Shown piece after piece: positions 28,511 through 37,756 of a stretch of 64,000 bases of DNA (positions are counted from its first letter, which is position 1; every line of letters starts with the position of its first letter). Position numbers and translations under genes: made by a program. Origin of the DNA: JALYXI01 sp963716685 (GTDB taxonomy: Bacteria > Acidobacteriota > Terriglobia > Bryobacterales > Bryobacteraceae); contig CAVQTR010000001.1 in assembly GCA_963716685.1 (NCBI GenBank), positions 1 through 64,000 of the forward strand, in the 5' to 3' direction. A model generated the notes under the pieces. That model worked only from the letters and a program-made list of their open reading frames with translations. It ran no database searches and was not told the DNA's origin.

Positions 28511-29451
28511 GTTCCGGAACCATCGTCTTCAGGAACTGGTGCGCCGTGTGAAAGCCGCGCTTGAACTGCTCCGTGAAATCTCCATTCGTATACGACGGCT
28601 CATAGAAGGGATCTTCGTTCTCGATGTTCATCGCGCCGTTGTAGCGCGCTTCGGCAAGCACGGCGAAGAAACCTTTCCAATCCACTGAGCCTTCGCCAGG
28701 AATGCGGAAGCGCCACCAGCGCTGGTTATTGGGCGGCTGAATCCCGCGTGCGCCGCAAAACGTGCCACAGAATTTCCGTATCTTTCAGATGCACGTCGTA
28801 GATCTTGTCGATGAAATCGCGCGCAGCCTGCACCGGGTCCATGAACTGCCACACCAGGTGCGAAGGATCGAACTGCAGACCCACATACGGGCTGTTGCCG
28901 AACGATTTGAACAGCGCCTCCCAGCCCACCGGACCGGTGCCGATGTTCGGACCGCCGGCATACGGCTCCCACAGAATGCGCACGTTGTTCTTCTGGCACG
29001 CCGGAAAATATTTCTCGTTGTAGACGCGGACGATCTCGTCCACCTGCTCCTGCAGCGGCCGTCCCTTGATGGTCCCGGATTGTCCGCCGATATTCGGGAT
29101 GCCCAGTTTGCCGCACAGCTCGATGCACTTCACCGCGTACTGGTTCTGGCGCGCGCGCGCAGCCGGATCCGGGTCGATATGATTGCCGTCACAGGCCAGC
29201 GAGGAGACGTAAAGACCGGAGCGCTGAATCTTCTGTTTGATCGCGGCGATGGCGGCATCGTCCACCTTATCGGGGTTGATGCGCAGCTGCATGCTGGTGA
29301 ACCCTTCGGCCTTGACGAACTCCAGATTCGCTTCGGAATAGTTGCACAGAACACCCAGACGGGGCTTCCAGCTGACGGCTCGCGTGGTCTGAGCGCTTGC
29401 GGCGGCGGCCGCGGAGACGGCGGCAAGTACGGAACGGCGAGTGATGGTCAC
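28500..29451 (-). CDS. sugar phosphate isomerase/epimerase-like TIM barrel protein, frameshifted
   Basis: About 316 residues from a GTG at 29451, with a Tat-like leader (TRRSVLAAVSAAAAASAQ); an ATG at 29487 would add 12 residues. Xylose-isomerase-like TIM barrel: LRINPDKVDDAAI, GNHIDPDP, ILWEPYAGGPN, GLQFDPSHLVWQFMD, IYDVHLKDTE, all supplying typical metal ligands (Glu, Asp, His). The frame shifts once near 28748: HVLRRT continues as GIQPPNNQRWWRFRIPGEG and VDWKGFFAVLAEARYNG in the next frame, equal to one extra base. It is probably a periplasmic sugar-metabolising isomerase or epimerase; substrate unknown. Confidence 0.85.
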
Positions 29452-29499
29452 CAGATGACGATATAGCGGACCGGGGGTCCGCCGCAAGCGAAGCTCGGG

Positions 29500-29687
29500 C
29501 TACCGTCCGGCGATTACGGCGCCCCATTCGTCCGGGCTCACATCGCGCACATGCTGCGAGAAGAGCCAGCGATGCTGCCGCGTCTAGGCCGGGCGGTCGT
29601 TTCCGTCAGCCATTCAATCGCCGCCGCGATGTCCTCGTAAACATTGTGCGGAAGCACCACGTTCGCGGGAACCGAGCGGTTGTTCAT
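29500..29687 (-). pseudogene. VOC/glyoxalase-family protein remnant, middle deleted
   Basis: The ATG at 29687 overlaps the stop of the DedA-like gene (ATGA). The first frame reads MNNRSVPANVVLPHNVYEDI then AAAIEWLTETT, a typical VOC-superfamily (AraC-type PhnB/glyoxalase-like) start. After about 30 codons the sequence jumps, and from roughly 29590 another frame reads QHRWLFSQHVRDVSPDEWG and AVIAGR then stop, the typical C-terminus of the same proteins (HHWxFSxHxxDVxPxEWG). About 90 middle residues, including the metal and substrate residues, are missing. So both ends survive without a middle, as in the ECF sigma remnant. Family recognised from memory of the consensus, not by search. Confidence 0.65.
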
Positions 29688-30310
29688 TGTGCCGAGTTCT
29701 GCGCCTTAGACCGCTTGCCTTTGCTAAACCAGGAGTAAAGCGACCAGGCGCTCCCCACAATGGAGATGATCACAAGCCCAAAGATCACCCACTGCACCGC
29801 GGGCTCTTTTGCGATCTGCAGGATGCGTTTGCCGAACGTAATCGCCAGCACGCCCTCGATCGCGAAGCGGACGCAGCGCGAAATCCCGACGATGGTCAGC
29901 AGTTTGGCGCGCGGATATTTAAGCGCCGCGGCCACCACGATGACCGGCGTGAACGGAAAACCGGGCGGCATCATGGAAGCCACCGACAGCGCCACGCCCC
30001 CGCGTTTTTCCATCTGCTTTTGTACATAGGCCAAACGCTTTGGGGAGACGCGGCCTTCCAGTCCCGCTTCCCCGCCCTTGCGGCTCACCCAATCCGTGGT
30101 GAAGCAGCCGATTACGGAGCCGGCCGCGCACATGGCCGCATAGTAGGGCATCCGTTCGTGGTGCCTCGCCGTCAGACTGACCAGCAGCAGATCGATGCCG
30201 AGCGGCATAAAGAAAAACGAAGAATCGATGATGCCAAACAGAAAGAGCCCAACGCCTCCCAGCGAGGCGAAGAAGGCTGCCAGATGGAGAACAAAGGCCT
30301 TCAACAGCAC
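29684..30310 (-). CDS. DedA/YqaA-like (SNARE-associated) membrane protein
   Basis: About 208 residues from the GTG at 30310 (VLLKAFVLHLAAFFASLGG); an in-frame ATG at 30361 would add 17 unlikely residues inside the preceding gene. Hydrophobic segments with GLFLFGIIDSSFFFMPLGID, SVIGCFTTDWVSRKGGEAG and SMMPPGFPFTPVIVVAA match the YqaA branch of the DedA family, now viewed as lipid-carrier or undecaprenyl-phosphate transporters/flippases. The tail is basic. It overlaps the YbdD-like gene and is overlapped by the VOC remnant, so it belongs to the cstA operon. Confidence 0.82.
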   Translation of the reverse strand: MLLKAFVLHLAAFFASLGGVGLFLFGIIDSSFFFMPLGIDLLLVSLTARHHERMPYYAAMCAAGSVIGCFTTDWVSRKGGEAGLEGRVSPKRLAYVQKQMEKRGGVALSVASMMPPGFPFTPVIVVAAALKYPRAKLLTIVGISRCVRFAIEGVLAITFGKRILQIAKEPAVQWVIFGLVIISIVGSAWSLYSWFSKGKRSKAQNSAQ

Positions 30311-30465
30311 TTCGCCCGGTGATACCTGGCCCCCATGCGTTCGTCGGCGAAGCGCCGCCACTCCGCGCCGGAATGCGCGCGTCCGGTGAGGTGCAGATGC
30401 CGGCGGTACGCCGTCTCATCGCCCAGTTCGCGCAGCAGATCGCGCAAAAAACGGAGCAGTTTCAT
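30301..30465 (-). CDS. YbdD/YjiX-family small protein linked to CstA
   Basis: 54 residues (MKLLRFLRDLLRELGDETAY, ending RYHRAKCC). YbdD/YjiX proteins are about 65 residues, encoded directly after cstA/btsT, and share the pattern YxxHLxxxHP ... EFxxERxxARY followed by Cys-Cys; here YRRHLHLTGRAHSGAEWRRF and ADERMGARYHRAKCC fit. The ATG at 30465 overlaps the cstA stop (ATGA). Family function is unknown but it is thought to support the transporter. The gene was too short to be obvious and its frame runs on upstream into cstA. Confidence 0.8.
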   Translation of the reverse strand: MKLLRFLRDLLRELGDETAYRRHLHLTGRAHSGAEWRRFADERMGARYHRAKCC

Positions 30466-32483
30466 AATTCCTCCGTCCGCAGCCGGGTGGTCTGAAAAGG
30501 CGTCTCGCGCACCTGCCGCTCGCCGGTGCCCAGCAGTATTCCCGCCCAGACCCGCAGCGAATCCAGCAGAATCACTGCCACTAAAACCAGGAACACGGCG
30601 GTGACCACCGCGTCCAAACGCGCATTGAAAGCGGTGCGGCCGGCTGTTTGACTGGCCTGCGCCAGGAAGCCGACGCGCGGCAGCGGTGAGAAGATCTTCT
30701 CGAGGCCCGCGGTGAAAGTAACGGTCACCAGCCAGACCAGCGGCACGAACGTCACCCATGCGAAGCGCCAGCCGTGCATTTTGATCAGGATCGTAGTCGC
30801 AACGCAGAGAGCGATGGATGCGAGCAACTGATTCGCGATGCCGAACAGCGGCCACAGCGTGTTGATGCCGCCAAGCGGATCAAGGACGCCTTGCGATCAG
30901 AAAATATCCCCACGCGCCCACCACCGCCGCGCTGGCACAGGATCACGCCCGGCATCCAGCTGACGCGCCCGAGCGGTTCGATAGACGTGGCCCAGCAGAT
31001 CCTGCAGCATGAAGCGGCCCACGCGCGTCCCGGCATCGATGATCGTCAGGATGAACAGCGCTTCGAACATGATGGCGAAGTGGTACCAGAAGCCGATCAC
31101 CGCGTCGCCGCCGCCGGTGCGCGCGAAGATGTGCGCCATGCCCAAGCGCGAGCGAAGGAGCGCCGCCCGTGCGGTTGAACAGGGTGGTTTCCCCGACGCT
31201 GCGCGCCATGGTCGCCATCTGGTCCACGGTCAGACGGGAAGCCCCAGCCGTTGATGGTGGAGACCGCGGCGGCTGCTGTCTTGCCCACCACGCCGGCGGG
31301 TGAATTCACGGCGAAATAAACGCCGGGGTCCAGCACGCAGGCCGCGATCATCGCCATAATCGCGACAAAGCTTTCGAGCAGCATGGCGCCGTATCCTACC
31401 TGCAGCGCGTTGGTCTCGCGCGCCAGCATCTTGGGTGTCGTGCCGGAGGAAATGAGGGCGTGAAATCCGGAGATCGCCCCGCACGCGATCGTGATGAACG
31501 CGAACGGGAAGATTTTGCCGGCGAACACGGGGCCGTTGCCATCCACAAAACGCGTGAAGCGAGGGCATCTGCAGTTCCGGCCGCACCAGCAGGATACCGA
31601 GAGCCAGCAAAAAGATCACGCCCAGCTTCACGAACGTGCTCAGGTAATCGCGAGGCGCCAGCAGCAGCCAGACCGGAAGGGAACTGGCGAGAAATCCATA
31701 GAGAATGATGGCCCACGCGATGGCAATTCCAGAGAACGTGAACGTGCCCGCCCACGAGGACTGCGAGATCCACTCGCCGCCGAACACCCCGGCCACCACC
31801 AGCGCAAAGCCGATGGCCGAACATTCCAGCACGCGGCCCGGGCGCAGGAAACGCAGATACAAACCCATGAACAGCGCGATTGGCATGGTGGCGAGGATGG
31901 TGAAAGCTCCCCACGGGCTGCCCACCAGCGCATTCACCACCACCAGCGCCACCACGGCCAGCAGAATCACCATAATCAGCAGCACGGTAAGCAACGAAAC
32001 GAAGCCACCAACCTTGCCGATTTCATCCCGCGCCATGGCGCCCAGCGATTTGCCATCGCGGCGCAGCGAGGCGAACAGGATCACGAAATCCTGCACGGCC
32101 CCACCCAGCACCGCGCCCACAATGATCCACAGCGTGCCCGGCAGGAATCCGAACTGCGCCGCCAGCACAGGGCCCACCAGCGGACCCGGGCCGGCGATGG
32201 CGGCAAAGTGATGGCCGAAGACGATCCACTTGTTCGTGGGCTCGTAGTCGTGGCCGTTGCGCAGGCGCTCGGCCGGCGTGGCGCGCTCGTCGTCCAGCGC
32301 CATCACCCGCGCGGCAATGAACTTTGCATAAAAGCGATACCCCACCAGATACGTGCAGGAGGCCGCGGCAATCAGCCAGATGCTGTTGATGTGCTCACCA
32401 CGATTCAGCGCGATCGCGCCGAGACAAAATGCCGCGGCAATGGCCACGAACGCCCAGATCGCCGTTTTTAGCACGTTGGTCAT
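30462..32483 (-). CDS. cstA: carbon starvation protein A (peptide/pyruvate transporter), six frameshifts
   Basis: Reconstructed at about 671 residues with many membrane helices. The ATG at 32483 begins MTNVLKTAIWAFVAIAAAF; the N-terminal part contains YEPTNKWIVFGHHFAAIAGP and GPLVGPVLAAQFGFLPGTLW, the CstA signature. Six shifts, each equal to one extra base, lie near 31560 (then RFTRFVDGNGPVFAGK), 31238 (LTVDQMATMARSVGE), 31143 (MAHIFARTGGGDAVIGF), 30980 (PLGRVSWMPGVILC), 30942 (SAAVVGAWGYFLI) and 30895 (QGVLDPLGGINTLWPLFG). CstA-family proteins import peptides or pyruvate during starvation. As written the gene cannot make the protein. Confidence 0.88.
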
Positions 32484-33176
32484 CGAGTCAGAGGAACGAC
32501 GCCGGAATAGCGCGCCTCCCCGCGGCTGGGTCCAGTCAGCACGACCGAATAGCCGCGCCGCGGATACGCCAGTTCCAGCCGGCCTTTTCCTGGGTCCCAA
32601 TCCTCGCGCGCGCTGGCGCCCAAAATTCGCTCCACCAGATGCGCATCGTCGCCGGCACGCAGATCCCGCCAGGAAACATCGCGAAGCGCGGCACGGCGCG
32701 GGCGAACCTGCGACTGCGCGAGCACCCCCGCCACAGCAAGCGCGCCGATGACCACCGCACCCACGATCATGCGGCCCTTTCCCGCCGTCTCCGGAGAGTG
32801 CAGGCTGATCTGAATCACGCGCGCCGGACCACGGCCGGCCACTGCGGCCTGCTCCGCACTCGGCACGGGGCGGCGGCATGGCGATTACCTGCGGACGGTG
32901 CGGCCACACCATGCCGTCGCGGTACTCCAGTTCCTTTAGCAGGAAGACAACGGGCAGATACTCACCGGTGCTCGAAACCTCGCCCACGAAGCGCCTGGGA
33001 ACCCAGATCTCGCGGCCGCTCTCCACGTTTGCGACCAGCATTTCCGACCAGGTGGCCTGGCGGAACAGCCATTCATTTCGCTCGGCGCGCACAATCGGCG
33101 GGTGAAACCGGAACCCCCGATTCCCCAGCCTTTCGAGCGGCGTCGGCAGCGGCGCAATACCCATTGTTCGTGCCAT
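32480..33176 (-). CDS. hypothetical protein with one membrane helix, upstream of cstA, frameshifted
   Basis: About 231 residues after removing one extra C from the four-C run near 32874. The first half (MARTMGIAPLPTPLERLGNR, LPVVFLLKELEYRDGMVW) is a soluble domain I do not recognise, rich in Arg and Trp; the second half continues PPPVPSAEQAAVAGRGPA, a single helix MIVGAVVIGALAVAGVLAQ, then an extracytoplasmic domain ending LTR. No family assigned. Its stop overlaps the cstA start (ATGA), which suggests the same operon and coupled translation, possibly an accessory to the transporter. Confidence 0.65.
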
Positions 33177-33278
33177 TCATCATAGCGAAGTGATAGTTCT
33201 CACGGTGTTCGATGGAACACTCTCGCCTCGGCTTTTGCATTTCGCCGCCATGCCATACTGTAGGTTCTGACCCCCTCT

Positions 33279-34124
33279 ATGTCCGGATCTCTCCCCAGAG
33301 AAATCGTGAGCGCGCACAGCCCTGACTCCGACGATGCCTTCATGTTTTACGGGCTTGCGACCAGGAAAGTGCGCTCCTCGAAAATAACGTTCAAGCACAT
33401 TCTTTCGGACATCGAAACTCTGAATCGCAAAGCCGTGGAAGGCGAGTACGACCTGACGGCGATCTCGTATCATGCCTACCCGTATGTGGTGGACAAGTAT
33501 GTGCTGATGGCCAGTGGCAGCAGCATCGGCGATGGGTACGGACCGATGGTCATCGCCCTGAAGCCGCTCGAAATGGAAGAGCTGCGCGGGAAGAGAATCG
33601 CGATTCCCGGGAAACTGACCACCGCTTACCTGACGCTGAAGATCGTGGAGCCGGATTTCGAGCCGGTGGTGGTGCCTTTCGACAAGATTCTGGATGCCGT
33701 GCAGGAGGGCGTCGCGGATGCCGGCCTGATCATCCATGAGGCGCAGCTCACCTACAACCGCAGCGGCTTTCACAAGATCCTGGATCTGGGGAAATGGTGG
33801 AAAGCCAAATATGAATTGCCCTTGCCGCTGGGGTGCAACGCCCTGCTGCGGTCGCTGGGACAGGACGTGCAAAGCGAGTGCTGCCGCATGATGCGCGAGA
33901 GCATTCAGTACGCGCTGGACAACCACGATGAGGCGCTCACCTATGCCATGCAGTTCGCGCGCGATATGGACACGCGCCTGGCGGAAAAGTTCGTAGGCAT
34001 GTACGTCAACCACTACACGGTGGATGCGGGCGATGTGATTCCCAAGGCAGCCCAGAAACTGCTCGACCTGGGACACGAAGTTGGATTAATTCCAAACCGT
34101 GTGCAGGTGGAATTCGTCCGTTAA
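33279..34124 (+). CDS. mqnD: 1,4-dihydroxy-6-naphthoate synthase MqnD (futalosine menaquinone pathway)
   Basis: 281 residues. The MqnA/MqnD fold begins with SAHSPDSDDAFMFYGL, a diagnostic MqnD start, then YDLTAISYHAYPYV, GDGYGPMVIA and the substrate-binding region YLTLKIVEPDFEP. MqnD converts cyclic de-hypoxanthine futalosine to 1,4-dihydroxy-6-naphthoate, a late step of the futalosine route, cytoplasmic. No other mqn genes are in the window. It is followed after two bases by the HEAT-repeat gene. Confidence 0.88.
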   Translation: MSGSLPREIVSAHSPDSDDAFMFYGLATRKVRSSKITFKHILSDIETLNRKAVEGEYDLTAISYHAYPYVVDKYVLMASGSSIGDGYGPMVIALKPLEMEELRGKRIAIPGKLTTAYLTLKIVEPDFEPVVVPFDKILDAVQEGVADAGLIIHEAQLTYNRSGFHKILDLGKWWKAKYELPLPLGCNALLRSLGQDVQSECCRMMRESIQYALDNHDEALTYAMQFARDMDTRLAEKFVGMYVNHYTVDAGDVIPKAAQKLLDLGHEVGLIPNRVQVEFVR

Positions 34125-34126
34125 AC

Positions 34127-35383
34127 ATGGTTCGCCGGTTCATCCTCGTCATTTCCTTTGCGGCGCTTGCCGCGGCACAAACTCCGAAAGACGTTCGCGC
34201 GCTGGCAAAGCAGGGGTCGCGCGCCTTGCCGGAGCTGCAGGGCTACCTGAAGAATCCGGACAACAAAATTCGCGAGGAGGCCGTTAAGGGCATCGTCGAG
34301 ATCGGGGGCGCGAAAAGCGTGGATGCGCTGCTCGAAGCCACGCGCGATAACGACGAGAACATTCAGATTCGCGCCACCGACGGTTTGGTGAACTTCTATC
34401 TGCCGGGGTATGTGCCAAGCGGCATGACCGCTCCCATCCGGCGTGTCGGCAGTAACATTCGCGCCCGATTTGGCGACCGGGACGACCGTGTGATCGATCC
34501 CTATATAAATGTTCGGCCGGAGGTGGTTCGCGCCATCGGAGCGCTGGTGCGGGGTGGCGCGGGTCCGGATTCGCGTGCCAATGCGGCGCGCGCCATCGGC
34601 ATTCTGCGTGGCCGGGACGCCGAGCCGGAGTTGTACTCCGCGTTGAAATCGAAGGATTCCGATTTACTATTCGAAGCCATTCTGGCCCTGCAGAAGATTG
34701 GCGACGCCGGCTCCGCACCTCATGTGCAGTATCTGCTGCGCGATCTGAGCGAGAAGGTGCAGTTGGAAGCGATCGAAACCAATGGCCTGCTACGGAATCG
34801 GGCGGCGCTCCCGGATCTGCGCAGCGTCCTGGGTACCACGAGCAAGGCGAAAGTCCGGCGCGCGGCCCTCACCTCCATCGCCATGATCCCCGATGAGGCA
34901 AGCCGGCCGTTGTTCCTGCAGTACCTGGCCAGCGACGACGACGGTCTGCGTGCGGCGGCTGCGGAGGGACTGGGGCGGCTCCAATCGCCCGGTGACTTAC
35001 CCGTATTGCAGAAGGCCTGGCAGGACGAGGGGAAGCGCAACGTTCAGATTTCGCTGGCATTCGCGCTGGTGATGGACGGCCAGACGCAGTTTAACGAAAA
35101 CGCTCCGCTGCGGTTTCTGGTGCAAAGCCTGGATCTGGCCGCGGCGCGCGCGCTGGCGGCGCCCCTGCTAACCGAGGCAGCGCGCAGTGCCGAGGTGCGG
35201 CTGCAGCTTTACGGACCACTGGACGAGGGAACGAAGGAAGAAAAGATAGCGATTGCAGGAATTCTGGCTGTGGACGGGGACGGAGCTGCGGAAGCGCACC
35301 TGGAGAAAGCGAGTCGCGATGCGGACCCGCAGGTGGCGACTGAGGGATTGCGGGCCCTTCGCAATCTCCGGGCCCGGCTGTAA
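34127..35383 (+). CDS. secreted HEAT-repeat protein
   Basis: 418 residues with a signal peptide (MVRRFILVISFAALAAAQ). The whole mature part is a solenoid of about 30-residue helical repeats: NKIREEAVKGIVEIGGAKS, NIQIRATDGLVNFY, SDLLFEAILALQKIGDAG, DGLRAAAAEGLGRL, DPQVATEGLRALRNL. HEAT repeats are protein-binding scaffolds; no enzyme domain is present. It starts two bases after mqnD and is likely co-transcribed, although no functional link is known. Confidence 0.83.
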   Translation: MVRRFILVISFAALAAAQTPKDVRALAKQGSRALPELQGYLKNPDNKIREEAVKGIVEIGGAKSVDALLEATRDNDENIQIRATDGLVNFYLPGYVPSGMTAPIRRVGSNIRARFGDRDDRVIDPYINVRPEVVRAIGALVRGGAGPDSRANAARAIGILRGRDAEPELYSALKSKDSDLLFEAILALQKIGDAGSAPHVQYLLRDLSEKVQLEAIETNGLLRNRAALPDLRSVLGTTSKAKVRRAALTSIAMIPDEASRPLFLQYLASDDDGLRAAAAEGLGRLQSPGDLPVLQKAWQDEGKRNVQISLAFALVMDGQTQFNENAPLRFLVQSLDLAAARALAAPLLTEAARSAEVRLQLYGPLDEGTKEEKIAIAGILAVDGDGAAEAHLEKASRDADPQVATEGLRALRNLRARL

Positions 35384-35390
35384 ACCGTAA

Positions 35391-35600
35391 TTACTTCTTC
35401 TTGACCTGTTTCTGCTGACCGACGCGGACCTTGAACATCGCGGTCTTCGCATCCTGAAACGCTTTGTGATCATGACGAGAAACGGCGTCATTCAGGTAGG
35501 AATCCACGTTCGCCTCGCGGGGCAGAACGGCCATAACAGTGAAATTATCGTTGCAGGTGGGACAGAACGGCCGAAACCGTTTCACATTTGCGATTGCCAT
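35391..35600 (-). CDS. small basic protein with a CxxC pair
   Basis: 69 residues (MAIANVKRFRPFCPTCNDNF, TVMAVLPREANVDSYL, ending VGQQKQVKKK). One CPTC pair could bind zinc with partners elsewhere or be a redox pair. Strongly basic C-terminus. Not recognised. It is plausible as a gene because it is a clean frame on the minus strand in a stretch where the plus strand has none, and the spacer to the neighbours is short, but the call rests only on that. Confidence 0.4.
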   Translation of the reverse strand: MAIANVKRFRPFCPTCNDNFTVMAVLPREANVDSYLNDAVSRHDHKAFQDAKTAMFKVRVGQQKQVKKK

Positions 35601-35638
35601 AACATCTCTATTATATCAAACGCATCAGGAGTGCTTTC

Positions 35639-35884
35639 ATGATCTGGGGTTGGCTGTTTTCCATCGCCGTGGCGGTGTGGACCGTGGTGATCTTTTGGAT
35701 CACCCTCGTCCCGGCATCGTTCCCGCGGACGGTTTTCCGCGCGCCCCCGAGCACAGTGAACGTGCAGGCCAAACCGGTCCAGGTGCAACCCATTGAGATG
35801 CCCCCGCCTCTGCCTCCTCCGGACCTTCTGCCGCCCACTCTTCCGGCTCTTCCGCCGGTGAAACCGCCGGCTCGAAACAGGTGA
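35639..35884 (+). CDS. small membrane protein with Pro-rich tail
   Basis: 81 residues. One N-terminal helix (WLFSIAVAVWTVVIFWITLV) followed by a proline-rich tail (PIEMPPPLPPPDLLPPTLP) typical of periplasmic TonB-like linkers. No domain recognised. It is 31 bases before the ABC transporter gene on the same strand, so may be its upstream neighbour in the transcript. Confidence 0.4.
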   Translation: MIWGWLFSIAVAVWTVVIFWITLVPASFPRTVFRAPPSTVNVQAKPVQVQPIEMPPPLPPPDLLPPTLPALPPVKPPARNR

Positions 35885-35915
35885 TGGCCCTGGGGTTGCA
35901 AGCCAAAACGCCACA

Positions 35916-37745
35916 GTGCCGGACGCTCAACAGCCCCATTCCTTCCGCGAGAACTGGCGAACGCGTTTCCAGGCGCTGAAGAACGTCCCGCCGGTGCTGA
36001 AGATGGTGTGGGAGGCCAGTCCCTCACTCACCACGTTCAGCATTATTCTGCGCGTGGTCGCGGCGCTGATGCCGGTCGCGCTGCTTACTGTCTCTAAGAT
36101 GATCATCGATCGCGTGGCGGCCGTGGTCACGCGACACCAGCCGCCGGCCTCCGATATCTGGATGCTGCTCGGGCTGGAGTTTGTGCTGGCCTGTGCCAGC
36201 AACATCCTGTCACGCCTGATCGATTACTGCGACGCGCTGATGGCCGATCATTTCACTAAAAAGATCAGCATTCGCATCATGGCGCATGCCACCCAGCTCG
36301 ATTTGGCTTCGTTTGAAGATCCGGTGTTCGCGGACAAGCTGGAGCGCGCGCGCGTCCAGAGCACGGACCGGCTCGGCATGCTGTCGGGCATCGGCCGGAT
36401 GGGGCAGCAGGCTATCACTTTGATCTCTTTGGCCGCGGGCGTTTTCTATTTCTCGCCCTGGGTGCTGCTGCTGCTGTTCGTCTGCACCGTTCCGGCATTT
36501 CTGGGCGAAAGCCACTTTGCTTTTCTCGGCTATTCGCTGGCGCACAGCCTCACGCCGGACCGCCGCCAGCTGGACTATCTGCGCGTGCTGGGCGCCAGCA
36601 AAGAAAGCGCAAAAGAGATCAAGATCTTCGGTCTGGGTAAATACATAACCGGCCGCTATGCCGAAATCGCCGACCGCGTTTTCGAGCGCAACCGCAGCCT
36701 GGTCACGCGGCGCATGTGGGCCGGCGCCGCGCTTGCGGTCATCAGCTCGATCGGCTATTACGGCGCTTACGTGCTGGTCGTGTATCGCACCATTTCCGGC
36801 GCGCTAAGCATCGGCACGCTGACTTTCCTTGCCGGCGCCATCGCGGGGACCAGCTCCAACATTCAGGCGCTGTTCTCCACGTTTTCCAGCATTGCGGACC
36901 AGGCGCTGTTCCTGACGGACCTCCTGGAGTTCTTCGCCACTGGTCCCTCTATTCACTCCCCCGAGCGGCCGCTGCCCGTGCCCCGGCCGATTCGAGATGG
37001 CTTCGAATTCCAAAAAGTCTGTTTTCAATATCCGGGATCGAAGCGCATGGTGCTGCGCGACCTTGACTTCCGACTGGAGCCTGATGCGCGCATCGCCCTG
37101 ATCGGCGAAAACGGACAGGGGAAAACGACGTTTGTGAAGCTCCTGGCGCGCCTCTATGACCCCACCGGCGGCCGCATCCTGCTGGATGGCAACGATCTGC
37201 GCGATTACAGCACTGAGGAGTTAGGGCGCGAAATCGGCGTGATCTTCCAGGATTTCATGCGGTACGAGATGACGGCACGCGAGAACATTGGTGTCGGCCG
37301 CATCGAAGAAGTCGATAATCTCGACGGCCTTCAGCTGGCCGCACGCAAAAGCCTCGCCGATGGGGTTATCGAAAAGCTGCCAAACGGCATGGAGCAACTG
37401 CTCGGGCGCAGATTCGAAGGCGGGGTGGACCTGTCCGGCGGCGAGTGGCAGAAGTTCGCGCTGGCGCGCGCTTACCTGCGCGATGCCCAGCTGCTGATCC
37501 TCGATGAGCCCACGGCCTCCCTCGACGCGAAATCTGAATACGAGGTCTTCCGGCGCTTTTCCGAACTTACCGAAGGTCGTATGGCTCTGCTGATCTCTCA
37601 CCGGTTCTCCACGGTACGGATGGCGGACCGCATCCTGGTGCTTGAAGACGGTGCTATCCGGGAGCACGGCACTCACGACGAACTGGTGTCCCGCGGCGGA
37701 CGCTACGCGGAAATGTTTGAACTGCAGGCCGCCGGATACCGTTAG
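35916..37745 (+). CDS. ABC exporter, fused membrane and ATPase domains
   Basis: 609 residues beginning at a GTG (VPDAQQPHSFRENWR). An ABC transmembrane domain of about 330 residues with six helices is followed by a nucleotide-binding domain: Walker A GENGQGKTT near residue 397, Q-loop FQDFMRYEMT, signature LSGGEWQ, Walker B LLILDEPTAS, and the switch His in LLISHRFST. A half-size exporter that works as a dimer, typical for lipids, peptides or polysaccharide precursors. It is directly followed, 11 bases on, by the glucan synthase gene, which suggests export of the glucan product, as in the NdvA/Cgt and NdvB pairs; inference from order. Confidence 0.88.
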   Translation: MPDAQQPHSFRENWRTRFQALKNVPPVLKMVWEASPSLTTFSIILRVVAALMPVALLTVSKMIIDRVAAVVTRHQPPASDIWMLLGLEFVLACASNILSRLIDYCDALMADHFTKKISIRIMAHATQLDLASFEDPVFADKLERARVQSTDRLGMLSGIGRMGQQAITLISLAAGVFYFSPWVLLLLFVCTVPAFLGESHFAFLGYSLAHSLTPDRRQLDYLRVLGASKESAKEIKIFGLGKYITGRYAEIADRVFERNRSLVTRRMWAGAALAVISSIGYYGAYVLVVYRTISGALSIGTLTFLAGAIAGTSSNIQALFSTFSSIADQALFLTDLLEFFATGPSIHSPERPLPVPRPIRDGFEFQKVCFQYPGSKRMVLRDLDFRLEPDARIALIGENGQGKTTFVKLLARLYDPTGGRILLDGNDLRDYSTEELGREIGVIFQDFMRYEMTARENIGVGRIEEVDNLDGLQLAARKSLADGVIEKLPNGMEQLLGRRFEGGVDLSGGEWQKFALARAYLRDAQLLILDEPTASLDAKSEYEVFRRFSELTEGRMALLISHRFSTVRMADRILVLEDGAIREHGTHDELVSRGGRYAEMFELQAAGYR

Positions 37746-37756
37746 CGGCCCTGAAT

